From: GCA-2732805 sp964516605
GTDB lineage: Bacteria > Pseudomonadota > Gammaproteobacteria > Coxiellales > Coxiellaceae
Reading direction: 5' to 3'
Assembly: GCA_964516605.1 (NCBI GenBank)
Contig: CAZFAA010000003.1
Coordinates: 1 to 58,100, forward strand
Length of the DNA: 58,100 bases
Shown one piece after another: positions 24,170 through 32,219 of this stretch (the stretch's first letter is position 1; every line of letters begins with the position of its first letter). The translations under genes were made by a program, and so were the position numbers. The notes under the pieces are model-generated. The model worked only from the letters and a program-made list of their open reading frames with translations. It ran no database searches and was not told the origin of the DNA.

Positions 24170-25120
24170 TTATTCAGATGTTTGCCAAACTATATAAGGG
24201 CTTAGTTTTTCTGTAGCGGTGTTCTGCTCAGTGCTGATTAAGCTGCTTAAAAGAACTTGTTGTGCACCTGTGGTTGCGCTGCTGTGTACCATAAAAAAAT
24301 TGCTGTGGGTGGTGATATGATTCAAGGTACTGAGTCCAAGCGGCGCGACGCAGGTTTTATTATAATCGTCTGTGTTAAGAAATACACCATGCGCACGCCT
24401 GCATTCATATAAACTTTGTGCCTTTTGTATATCCATTTGCGGCGATAGGGTCAGCAGTACAGCCAGTGGTGCCGTATTAATGTTGATAGCGCTGCTGGGA
24501 CCAATGTTTTGTGGGTCTTGTGGTAAGGCTACAATATAGGGTTTTAATGCCGTCAGCATGTCAGGCGTGATGCCTGCGATTAAGCGCAATTCAGAGATGT
24601 CATGCATCGGTCTATGTGCTGCACGATAAGGCGGTGAGTAATGCGCATACAGTGCATCGCTGGCATTGCCAGGTGCGAGCCAATTGGTAATGTATTCTGT
24701 AATTTCTAGGTCTTTTTCAACAGGTACTTGTGGCAATACGTAGCGCATCAGATTAATAAAGTTGATTTGGTTATTCGCCGACACTAAGTTATTTATATTA
24801 TATAACCCCTGCGCATCATCAATTGATGCTTCCAAGTAAGTGTTTTCAAATTTTTGTGGCCCGATGTGTTGCGGTAGCGTCAGAGCGGCTGTATTTTGCA
24901 AAGGTGTCTGTTCCCACGCGTTCGCATAATGGCTGATATCTGTTTGCGCTTGATCAACCACACCAATTAAATACAGATACGATTGGCTGGATGTCGTATT
25001 GAGTGTAGCCAAATGCACCATCAACCGAAATTTATAAATCACGGCTGTTGCCATGATGGCCGCAATGGCGGTAATGAATAGTGCCGTTAATAAGGCACTA
25101 GCTTGTTGGCGGTGGCGCAT
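24170..25120 (-). CDS. gspK: Type II secretion minor pseudopilin GspK
   Basis: This protein of about 316 residues has an N-terminal prepilin-like helix (ASALLTALFITAIAAIMATAV) without the Glu5 found in other pseudopilins, as is normal for GspK. Its large globular domain includes helix-hairpin-helix-like segments (SAININTAPLAVLL). GspK caps the pseudopilus tip with GspI and GspJ. The start at 25120 is chosen because GAGGC lies 5 bases before it; an ATG 12 bases upstream is less well placed. It overlaps the gspJ end by 23 bases. Confidence 0.92.
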   Translation of the reverse strand: MRHRQQASALLTALFITAIAAIMATAVIYKFRLMVHLATLNTTSSQSYLYLIGVVDQAQTDISHYANAWEQTPLQNTAALTLPQHIGPQKFENTYLEASIDDAQGLYNINNLVSANNQINFINLMRYVLPQVPVEKDLEITEYITNWLAPGNASDALYAHYSPPYRAAHRPMHDISELRLIAGITPDMLTALKPYIVALPQDPQNIGPSSAININTAPLAVLLTLSPQMDIQKAQSLYECRRAHGVFLNTDDYNKTCVAPLGLSTLNHITTHSNFFMVHSSATTGAQQVLLSSLISTEQNTATEKLSPYIVWQTSE

Positions 25121-25781
25121 TGCTTGCCTCATCTTGGGTCATTAATCCACGGCTGGGAATAGGAATGATATCTTCAATAGTTCCTTCGCCCTGGACTGTA
25201 AACATGATTTTAATTGCTTTAGGTAAATCAGTTTGCTGATTGGAGCTGCTGCTGGTGGCATCGGATTTGGAATTATAGGGCCATGCATTTTGCAGGCGAT
25301 TTGAGTTATCAAAAACCTGAAGGGTAAAATCAGTTACATGATCCAGTACGGTCATGGATGTGGGTGATGTATTGGCCACGCGATCGAGTACCGGCCATAT
25401 ACTGCGAATAATCTTGTGATTGCTGTATATATAGGCCATACGTTGTAAGTTGCTCGTATGCCCCACACTAAAAGGATTAACAACGCCACCACGAGTAAAA
25501 TCCAGTTCATTGGGGTTTAATAAAACAGCGGCTATTTGTTGCCCGTTGGGGTCAGTAATAGGGCGGTCTACAATTTCGGTGATGTCACGGCGCATGAGTG
25601 CTTGTGCTACCTCTAAAGCTTGAATGCGTTGATTAGCTAAATCCACATGGTGACTGGATTCTAAGGAGCGCTGCAGACCAACAGCCACAATCAAGCCCAG
25701 GATCGCAAACACAACCAGTGCGATGAGTATTTCAATAAGTGTAAAGCCAGCTGATTTTTTATGTCTCATGGGTGCGCGCAT
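25098..25781 (-). CDS. gspJ: Type II secretion minor pseudopilin GspJ
   Basis: This pseudopilin of about 227 residues has the prepilin peptidase site KSAGFTLIEILIALVVF, with cleavage after Gly and Glu5 present. Later motifs (VLDHVTDFTLQVFD; PKAIKIMFTVQGEG) fit GspJ. With GspI and GspK it forms the pseudopilus tip. The ATG at 25781 overlaps the gspI stop by one base (TGATG), indicating coupled translation; GTG 25784 and ATG 25769 are alternatives. Confidence 0.92.
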   Translation of the reverse strand: MRAPMRHKKSAGFTLIEILIALVVFAILGLIVAVGLQRSLESSHHVDLANQRIQALEVAQALMRRDITEIVDRPITDPNGQQIAAVLLNPNELDFTRGGVVNPFSVGHTSNLQRMAYIYSNHKIIRSIWPVLDRVANTSPTSMTVLDHVTDFTLQVFDNSNRLQNAWPYNSKSDATSSSSNQQTDLPKAIKIMFTVQGEGTIEDIIPIPSRGLMTQDEASNAPPPTS

Positions 25782-26143
25782 CACTGTAAAAATCCAATCA
25801 AGTGCTGATATGTTTTGCCTTGTTGTGATACATCAATTTCAACACGTTTAAAGCTGTTATCGGCTGCATTTTGCGTTACCGATACCTGCCAATTCCAATC
25901 ACTTTGCAACATATTGGTGGTGCCTTGTAAGGGTGTAGTAGCGGATAAGGGTAGAATACCAAGCTGCAATTCAGAATAAATATTCAGCGCAACCCAGTTT
26001 GAGATTAAAGCATTTTTAACGTGTAGAGTACTCTGAATATTACTTTGCGTGGTGCGTAATACAGCGAGAAATGCGATGGCTAAAATGGCTACAGCAACCA
26101 TGATTTCCAGTAAGGTAAAACCATTATTATTATTTTTTTTCAA
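25781..26143 (-). CDS. gspI: Type II secretion minor pseudopilin GspI, probable TTG start
   Basis: The roughly 120-residue pseudopilin has the cleavage site NGFTLLEIMVAVAILAIA with Glu5. A TTG start at 26143 is chosen because GGAGGG lies 7 bases upstream and it gives a normal short leader (MKKNNNNG). The ATGs at 26164 or 26197 would give unusually long leaders deep inside gspH. With this start it overlaps gspH by 14 bases. Confidence 0.88.
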   Translation of the reverse strand: MKKNNNNGFTLLEIMVAVAILAIAFLAVLRTTQSNIQSTLHVKNALISNWVALNIYSELQLGILPLSATTPLQGTTNMLQSDWNWQVSVTQNAADNSFKRVEIDVSQQGKTYQHLIGFLQ

Positions 26144-26654
26144 GCGACATCCCTCCTGCTCCATCGGATTGCAGAGTAAACACAGAGTGATCAGCAAAGG
26201 TAATCGTTACACGAAATGGCGTGACGGTGCCATTAGGCAAGCAATAAATAAATGGTGTGCTGTGTGCCTTAGTCAAAGAATATGTTTTATTGTGTGCATC
26301 ATTTAATTGAATAGATGTGGCGGTTGCAAAAGCCCGCGGTTGTGATAACACATCATCGGGTATGTTAATCCATGAGCCGATTTGTGTGCTCGGATCCAGC
26401 CAATAACGGTAATAGTGGTAACCTTGTGTGGAAAAGCTCAAACCCAGAACCACCGGTTGTAAAATCGCTTGTTCTTGTGCGGCTTTGAGGCTTTGCTGTA
26501 ATTGAGCAATCGCCAAATGCTGTTTACGCGCTTGACCAAAATCGCCAAAAGACATCACCGCAACGGCTAGAATGATGCCGATGATGACTAACACCACCAG
26601 CAACTCAATCAGTGTAAATGCCTTATTATTTTTGCCAATTTCCAATTGTTGCAT
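26130..26654 (-). CDS. gspH: Type II secretion minor pseudopilin GspH
   Basis: This pseudopilin of about 174 residues has the leader MQQLEIGKNNKAFTLIELLV. The start at 26654 is preferred because AGGT lies 5 bases before the ATG and the leader then has normal length; a much longer reading is possible but lies inside gspG. The start overlaps gspG by 29 bases. The globular domain ends FTLQSDGAGGMSLEKK, with the FxxxG-rich C-terminus common in GspH. It links the GspG shaft to the tip. Confidence 0.88.
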   Translation of the reverse strand: MQQLEIGKNNKAFTLIELLVVLVIIGIILAVAVMSFGDFGQARKQHLAIAQLQQSLKAAQEQAILQPVVLGLSFSTQGYHYYRYWLDPSTQIGSWINIPDDVLSQPRAFATATSIQLNDAHNKTYSLTKAHSTPFIYCLPNGTVTPFRVTITFADHSVFTLQSDGAGGMSLEKK

Positions 26655-27063
26655 TTTTACCTGTGCCATCGGGTTGATTACTAGGACCATAACTGAAAAT
26701 ATCGATGTCACCGTGCTGACCAGGATTTTGGTAATGGTAGGCATGACCCCATGGGTCTTTTGGTAGAGTCCCTTTAATGTAAGGACCATTCCAGTTTTGT
26801 GGGGCTGGATCGGCAGATGGTTTTGTCACCAATGCATCAATACCTTGAGCAGTAGAGGGATACACACCGTTATCCAATTTATAGAGTTCCATCGCATTTT
26901 CGATGGATAAAATATCTTGATGTGCCGCAACAATACGTGCTTGATCAGGACGTGATAAAATTTGTGGTACAATAATTGCCGCGAGTATGGCCATGATAAC
27001 GACGACCACCATCACTTCAATGAGTGTAAATGCTGTTATATTTTGCCTTTTTTTGTGTGTCAT
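26626..27063 (-). CDS. gspG: Type II secretion major pseudopilin GspG
   Basis: The 145-residue main pseudopilus subunit has the prepilin site AFTLIEVMVVVVIMAILAAI. Here the residue before Phe is Ala instead of the usual Gly. The hallmark LDNGVYPSTAQGIDALVTKP and DPWGHAYHYQNPGQHGDIDI segments follow, including the calcium-binding loop near the C-terminus. Its monomers assemble into the short fibre that pushes substrates through GspD. A 75-base gap with two hairpins separates it from gspF. Confidence 0.95.
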   Translation of the reverse strand: MTHKKRQNITAFTLIEVMVVVVIMAILAAIIVPQILSRPDQARIVAAHQDILSIENAMELYKLDNGVYPSTAQGIDALVTKPSADPAPQNWNGPYIKGTLPKDPWGHAYHYQNPGQHGDIDIFSYGPSNQPDGTGKNATIGNWQK

Positions 27064-27138
27064 ACATCCCTCTTATGCTAATTAAGTAATATTGTTCAAT
27101 CAATATTGCATTGACCATCCCCAGTGGGGTTGCTTTAT
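27064..27138 (-). other. gspF-gspG gap with two hairpins
   Basis: CCCC (27119-27122), AGT and GGGG (27126-27129) form a compact stem extendable to seven positions with one mismatch. AATATTG (27088-27094) and CAATATT (27101-27107) form a perfect 7-bp inverted repeat. They lie just before the gene for the most abundant subunit, so differential expression or mRNA processing is plausible. Confidence 0.5.
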
Positions 27139-28368
27139 TTATCCAGTAAATTGGTCCATTTGAAATATCGGTAACATAATAGCAAGCACAATAAAGAGTA
27201 CCACAGCGCCCATTACCAAAATCAATATCGGTTCAAATAGTGTGAGCAGTTTTTCAATGAAATTGTTTACAGACTCTTCTTGTGCGAGTGTGGCACGCTC
27301 GAGCATCTGTTCCAAGCGGCCGCTGCTCTCACCACTTGCGACCAAATGCACAAACATCGGTGCGAAAAAACGTGTATCTTTTAATGATGATGCAATGTTG
27401 CTGCCTTCACGCACTTTTTCGATAGCTTGATTGACCGCAAAACGCATAGGCAGTGGTGTAATCAATTGTGCTGCTGCACGCATTGCATCCAGCACAGGAA
27501 CACTGGCGGCCGTTAAGATACCAAAAGTGCGACCAAATCGCGCTTCATTAATGGTTTGCATGGTTTGACCAAGCAGGGGGAGGCGCAGTAAAAACAAATC
27601 CCAGTAACGGCGGTAGGCTTCTATTTTGAGGCAGCGATTAGACAAGATGCCTAAAAGCAATAGGCCGATCAGGCAATACCAACCATAATGCAAAAAGAAA
27701 TTACTTACATGAATCAAGATGCTAGTAGATAGCGGCAATTTAATGCTGACTTGGTTAAATGTATTAATGATTTTTGGTACCACATAAATTAATAAAAAAA
27801 TGACGATGAGGATTGATACGCAAGTCATCATAGCAGGATACAGTAAGGCGGTGGTAATTTTTTGTTTAATTTTTTGTTGGCGTTCAATATGCTCTGCCAA
27901 TTTTTGTAAAATGAGATCCAGCTTCCCTGATTTTTCGCCACTGGCAATGGTAGTGCGGTACAATTTTGGAAATGCATCCGGAAATTTATTCAGGCTTTCA
28001 GCGAGTGAATAACCTTCTAGTACACGTGCTCTAACGCCGAGCACAATACTCTTAACATGTTGCCGCTCATTTTGTTCAGCCACAGCGCTGAGCATCTCAT
28101 CGATGGGAATACCAGCTGAGAGCAGTGTGGCCATTTGATGTGTAATCAAGCATAAGGTTGCTGTCGAAATACGTTTGCGAGTGAACGGAAAATGAAAAGC
28201 CACCTTTTTATCTGATATACGCGAATCATTTTCGACAAGTGTGATCTGTAAGGGTACTAAAGATTGATCGCGTAATTGTTGGCGCACTTGACGAGCGCTA
28301 TCCGCTTCTGCCACTCCCTTTATTTTTTTACCAGCGCTATTAATGGCGGTGTATTGAAATGCGCTCAT
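27139..28368 (-). CDS. gspF: Type II secretion inner-membrane platform protein GspF
   Basis: The 409-residue polytopic protein has the twin GspF/PilC domains, each with the cytoplasmic helical bundle (LITHQMATLLSAGIPIDEML; GILTAASVPVLDAMRAAAQL) and the SGEKSGKL / SGESSGRL motifs. Three membrane helices lie near 170-195, 220-245 and 375-400. It forms the central platform on which pseudopilins assemble. The ATG overlaps the gspE stop by one base. Confidence 0.96.
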   Translation of the reverse strand: MSAFQYTAINSAGKKIKGVAEADSARQVRQQLRDQSLVPLQITLVENDSRISDKKVAFHFPFTRKRISTATLCLITHQMATLLSAGIPIDEMLSAVAEQNERQHVKSIVLGVRARVLEGYSLAESLNKFPDAFPKLYRTTIASGEKSGKLDLILQKLAEHIERQQKIKQKITTALLYPAMMTCVSILIVIFLLIYVVPKIINTFNQVSIKLPLSTSILIHVSNFFLHYGWYCLIGLLLLGILSNRCLKIEAYRRYWDLFLLRLPLLGQTMQTINEARFGRTFGILTAASVPVLDAMRAAAQLITPLPMRFAVNQAIEKVREGSNIASSLKDTRFFAPMFVHLVASGESSGRLEQMLERATLAQEESVNNFIEKLLTLFEPILILVMGAVVLFIVLAIMLPIFQMDQFTG

Positions 28369-29828
28369 CAGCTGACCCTCAATACTTCTTCAATCGTTGT
28401 GAGTCCTGCCAGTACTTTGTTCCAGCCATCTTCGCGTATGCTCGGGGTGTTGATGCGTACGTGTTGTAGCATATTGGCTTCGCTTTCGTTGTCGTGAATG
28501 TGCTTGCGTAATAGGTCGTCGATTTCAATGATTTCATAAATACCCATACGACCAACATAACCCGTTTGCGTACACTGTTCGCATCCTGTTGCACGGTAAA
28601 TAATAGGGTCTAGGCTGCTATCCACGTGCATCAGCTCACGCTCTTTATCCGTCACAACCGCACCACTTTTACAGTGTGGGCACAGTACGCGCACTAAGCG
28701 CTGTGCTAAGACACCGATGACAGTTGATGCTAATAAAAACGGTTCAGTGCCCATATCACGTAAACGGGTGATGGCACCAATAGCATTGTTGGTATGCAGT
28801 GTGGATAACACAAGGTGCCCAGTCAAGCTGGCTTGGATCGACATTTCCACTGTCTCATAATCGCGAATTTCGCCGACCATCACGATATCGGGATCTTGAC
28901 GTAAAATGGCCCTTAAACCGCGCGCAAACGTCATATCCACTTTCGTGTTGACTTGCGTCTGTCCAATTCCTTGCAAATAATATTCGATGGGATCTTCCAC
29001 TGTTAAAATATTGCGTTCTGAGTTATTCAGTTGTGTGAGCACCGCATACAGCGTGGTCGTTTTTCCAGAACCGGTTGGGCCTGTGACTAAAATAATACCG
29101 TGTGAATGACGAATTAAGCGCTCCATTTTCGCATAATCAGAATGCGACATACCAAGTTTTTTCAGATCCAGAGGCGTGCTTTGTTTATCCAGTAAGCGCA
29201 ATACAATCCGCTCGCCATAATGTGTTGGAATCGTAGCAACACGCACATCCACAGAACGACCTGCAATACGCACAGAAATACGCCCATCTTGCGGCAGACG
29301 TTTTTCAGCAATGTATAATTTAGACATCACTTTAATACGTGAGGTAATCAGTGGTGCTAAAACATGTGGTGGATGCAACACAGCATGTAAAATACCATCA
29401 ACACGAAAGCGCACGGTTAAACGGTCTTCAAATGTTTCAAAATGAATATCGGATGCGCCTTGTTTTAAGGCTTGTGTAAACAGCGCGTTGATCAATTTAA
29501 TGATCGGTGCGTCATCATCACTTTCTAATAAATCACGTGTTTTGGGAATGGCATCCATCATTGCTTTCAGGTCAATATTGTCTTCTAGGCCGCTCATGGC
29601 CTCTATAGCAGAACTGCTGCTTTCATAGATGCGTGTCATCAGTATTTCAAATTCAGAAGAGCTGACTGCTTTTAAGGTTAAAGGCTTATTTAGCAAACGG
29701 CGTAATTCAATGAGGGTGTCAGCAGATAATTTCGATGTATGGGCAATATGGCACTGTGCTTCATCTTCGTTGGTGATGATGACGCCATACTGTTTAGCGA
29801 AGCCAAATGCGAGGCGCTCAATTGCCAT
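28368..29828 (-). CDS. gspE: Type II secretion ATPase GspE
   Basis: The 486-residue hexameric ATPase powers secretion. It has the N1E domain, then Walker A GPTGSGKTT, the Asp box, Walker B (QDPDIVMVGEIRDYETVE), the His box (LSTLHTNNA) and the tetracysteine zinc site CPHC...CEQC in the C-terminal half. The start at 29828 (MAIERLAFGF) overlaps the gspD stop by 11 bases and gives the usual length; an upstream ATG at 29921 would add 31 hydrophobic residues coded inside gspD and is rejected. Confidence 0.96.
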   Translation of the reverse strand: MAIERLAFGFAKQYGVIITNEDEAQCHIAHTSKLSADTLIELRRLLNKPLTLKAVSSSEFEILMTRIYESSSSAIEAMSGLEDNIDLKAMMDAIPKTRDLLESDDDAPIIKLINALFTQALKQGASDIHFETFEDRLTVRFRVDGILHAVLHPPHVLAPLITSRIKVMSKLYIAEKRLPQDGRISVRIAGRSVDVRVATIPTHYGERIVLRLLDKQSTPLDLKKLGMSHSDYAKMERLIRHSHGIILVTGPTGSGKTTTLYAVLTQLNNSERNILTVEDPIEYYLQGIGQTQVNTKVDMTFARGLRAILRQDPDIVMVGEIRDYETVEMSIQASLTGHLVLSTLHTNNAIGAITRLRDMGTEPFLLASTVIGVLAQRLVRVLCPHCKSGAVVTDKERELMHVDSSLDPIIYRATGCEQCTQTGYVGRMGIYEIIEIDDLLRKHIHDNESEANMLQHVRINTPSIREDGWNKVLAGLTTIEEVLRVS

Positions 29829-31977
29829 CGGAAGGTCTCGTGTTTGGAACAGCAGAAGGTTCAGGCAACATGGTTGCTGGCAGAGGACGGCCATTATCAA
29901 TATTAGGTAATATCGGAGCATCGTTTGGTGTTATGGTCGCGCCTGCTTTCGTTGCAATCATTTCTTTGCGAATGTAATGGTAACGACTCATGGTTTGCTT
30001 GTTGCGCTCGAAATCTGTATTGATAATCACCGGTTTTAAAAACACCATTAGATCTTTTTTCTCAACATCGTGATTGGTGTAACGGAACAACCGTCCTAAT
30101 AAAGGAATGCTACCTAAGACGGGTACTTTTTCATTTTGTTTTTTTGCTTCGTGATCGATTAAGCCACCTAATACTAAGATATCGCCGCTGTGTACCAACA
30201 CATTGGTGGTAATTTGGCTCGTATCGATTACAGGATTGCTATTATTCGGATCCGCATTGGTCAGATCGGTTGCCAGTGAGTCATCTTTTTGCAGAATGTT
30301 CAGACGCAGTGTGTGATTCGGGCTAATAGAAGGCGTCACTGTTAATGACAGCGTCACATCGGTACGTTGAATGGTATTAAATGGTACGCCGAGGCTCTGA
30401 TCGCCATTAATACCAGTTGCATTGCTGTTATCGTATTGACGATTCACGAGCCCAACGTTTTGACCATCCGAAATTGTCGCTTTTTGGCCATCCAATACCA
30501 CGATAGATGGTGTTGATAAAATATCTGTTGAGCCGTCACTATTGAGTGCATGGATCAATGCTTGCAGGCTGCTATTTTGTAAAAAGCCGACACCGCCTGG
30601 CGCTAGCTTCAATGCAACCGTACTATTTGGGGTCGGATTGATACTGGGCGACACGATACCTGCTGCATCAGGCGAGCCATTACCATTCAAAGCGGTACCC
30701 CACACAATACCCAATTGATTGAGGAGGTTTTCATTCATCTTCACAATCACCGCCTCAACAAGTACTTGTTGTGGTTTGACATCCAGGTGTTGGATGATGC
30801 TGAGCAATTGCGCCATGACATCAGCTGGTGCGCGGATAATTAAGGAATTATCATTATCTGGCTCTGCTTGCACAGAAACAGTGTTATCTGGTGTTATTGC
30901 GCCGCCACCATCATTACTACCCAATTTAGCTTTCGCATCTGTTGCTTGACCAATCGCTACTTTATTGAGTACGGGTGCGAGTTTTTTAGCACTTAAATAA
31001 TTTAAATAGACAACACGCGATACATTCGGATTGCTGCTAGCACGACTGTCCATTTGTTCAATTAATACTTTGGTGGTGTAAATATTACTGAGATTGCCGC
31101 TGATTAGAATGCTGTTGCTTAAGCTATCTGCTGCGACGGATACATTCGGTGTTTTACCCAGCGCGCGATCACTACTTTGTAATTTGTTAATCACATCTAC
31201 AATATCAGCAGCGTTAGCGCGTTTTAATGTCACGATGGAGGTGGCGTTTTCAGATTGGCTATCCATTTTCTGAATTAATTTAATTAGTTGACTAATATTG
31301 CTGGCGGTGCTTGCTAAAATGAGTGCGTTAGACGGAGAGTAGGCAGTGATGCTGGACCATTGTGGCATTAAGGGCCGCAGGACCGGAATTAGCTGAATCG
31401 CTGATACATTATTAATTGGGACTATGCGCACGACCAATTCATCGCCAGCTCCAGGATTGAATTGACTGGCTACCGTAGCGTTCATCGCATTGGCATCGAC
31501 CGAGGGGACAATTTTAACAACAGAGCCATTAGGGACGGCCGAGTAATTGAGTACTTGCAGCATCGATAGAAAAGCATTGTAAAGTTCGCTGACCGACATG
31601 GCATGCTGTGAAATAAATGTTACCTGGCCTTGTACGCGCGGATCAATGATAAATGTCTTGCCTGTAATCAGTGATACGGTTTGAATGATCGCACGAATAT
31701 CAGCGTTTTTGAGATTCCACACCTGCTGGCTTAGTATCTGTTGCCCCATGGGTGAGGCTGCCGTCGTGGGCAGGTCTATAGGTGTAGCGCCCGTGCGCGA
31801 GTTTGTGAGCGTTGGACTCACAGCTGAAGCATGAGGAGCTAAGCCAGCGGCCACTTGGCTTAGAGGCGATGAGGCTGGCATCTGCAAGTCTGCGAGGGCC
31901 GACACGAAAGGTAGGGCCATTGCGCCTAACATGGCTATGACACAATAAATGCTTTTTTTGATCAGTTTATGGAGCAC
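29818..31977 (-). CDS. gspD: Type II secretion outer-membrane secretin GspD
   Basis: This secretin of 719 residues has a signal peptide (about 1-29, ending SALA), N-terminal N0-N3 ring domains (VWNLKNADIRAIIQTVSLIT; repeated VVRIVPINNVSAIQLIPVLRPL and VYLNYLSAKKLAPVLNKVA units) and the C-terminal beta-barrel (SVALK...LLSTPSIVVLDGQKATI; VPVLGSIPLLGRLFR). It forms the outer-membrane gate. The start is GTG with AAAGGA upstream. It is the first gene of the cluster; gspC, usually just before it, is missing here and found at 18955. Confidence 0.96.
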   Translation of the reverse strand: MLHKLIKKSIYCVIAMLGAMALPFVSALADLQMPASSPLSQVAAGLAPHASAVSPTLTNSRTGATPIDLPTTAASPMGQQILSQQVWNLKNADIRAIIQTVSLITGKTFIIDPRVQGQVTFISQHAMSVSELYNAFLSMLQVLNYSAVPNGSVVKIVPSVDANAMNATVASQFNPGAGDELVVRIVPINNVSAIQLIPVLRPLMPQWSSITAYSPSNALILASTASNISQLIKLIQKMDSQSENATSIVTLKRANAADIVDVINKLQSSDRALGKTPNVSVAADSLSNSILISGNLSNIYTTKVLIEQMDSRASSNPNVSRVVYLNYLSAKKLAPVLNKVAIGQATDAKAKLGSNDGGGAITPDNTVSVQAEPDNDNSLIIRAPADVMAQLLSIIQHLDVKPQQVLVEAVIVKMNENLLNQLGIVWGTALNGNGSPDAAGIVSPSINPTPNSTVALKLAPGGVGFLQNSSLQALIHALNSDGSTDILSTPSIVVLDGQKATISDGQNVGLVNRQYDNSNATGINGDQSLGVPFNTIQRTDVTLSLTVTPSISPNHTLRLNILQKDDSLATDLTNADPNNSNPVIDTSQITTNVLVHSGDILVLGGLIDHEAKKQNEKVPVLGSIPLLGRLFRYTNHDVEKKDLMVFLKPVIINTDFERNKQTMSRYHYIRKEMIATKAGATITPNDAPILPNIDNGRPLPATMLPEPSAVPNTRPSDGN

Positions 31978-32105
31978 ATTTAATCCTTTACTTGGTTCAA
32001 GAATTGACCGATTCTAGCATGATTATTCTGAAGTTATAACCCCATTTGTGCATTTTTTTAACAAAAAATACAATACACATTCAATAGCTTAGGCACCAAT
32101 GCCGT

Positions 32106-32140
32106 CAACTGAACAAGGACTTACAGGTTTTGTTCAGTTG
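32106..32140. repeat. Perfect 11-bp inverted repeat upstream of gspD
   Basis: CAACTGAACAA (32106-32116) and TTGTTCAGTTG (32130-32140) flank a 13-base loop in the 242-base region between gspD and the downstream secreted-protein gene. It lies about 130 bases upstream of the gspD start and has no T tract. It could be an operator for the secretion operon or a structured element. Confidence 0.6.
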
Positions 32141-32180
32141 AGGTTTACCGCCTAGGGCCTACTTACAACCATTCAATTGT

Positions 32181-32217
32181 AAAAAGACCCTAATCATTAC
32201 TGATGAAATCTGGGGTC
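32181..32217 (-). terminator. Terminator of the large secreted-protein gene
   Basis: On the minus strand, GACCC and GGGTC (32213-32217 and 32186-32190 in plus coordinates) pair around an inner ATCA/TGAT stem and are followed by TTTTT. It starts 2 bases after the stop codon of the 32220-34793 gene. Confidence 0.55.
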
Positions 32218-32219
32218 AT

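Noticed and set aside
28368..29921. gspE with a 31-residue hydrophobic N-terminal extension
   Set aside because: The extension is read inside gspD, GspE is cytoplasmic, and MAIERLAFGF at 29828 gives the normal family start.
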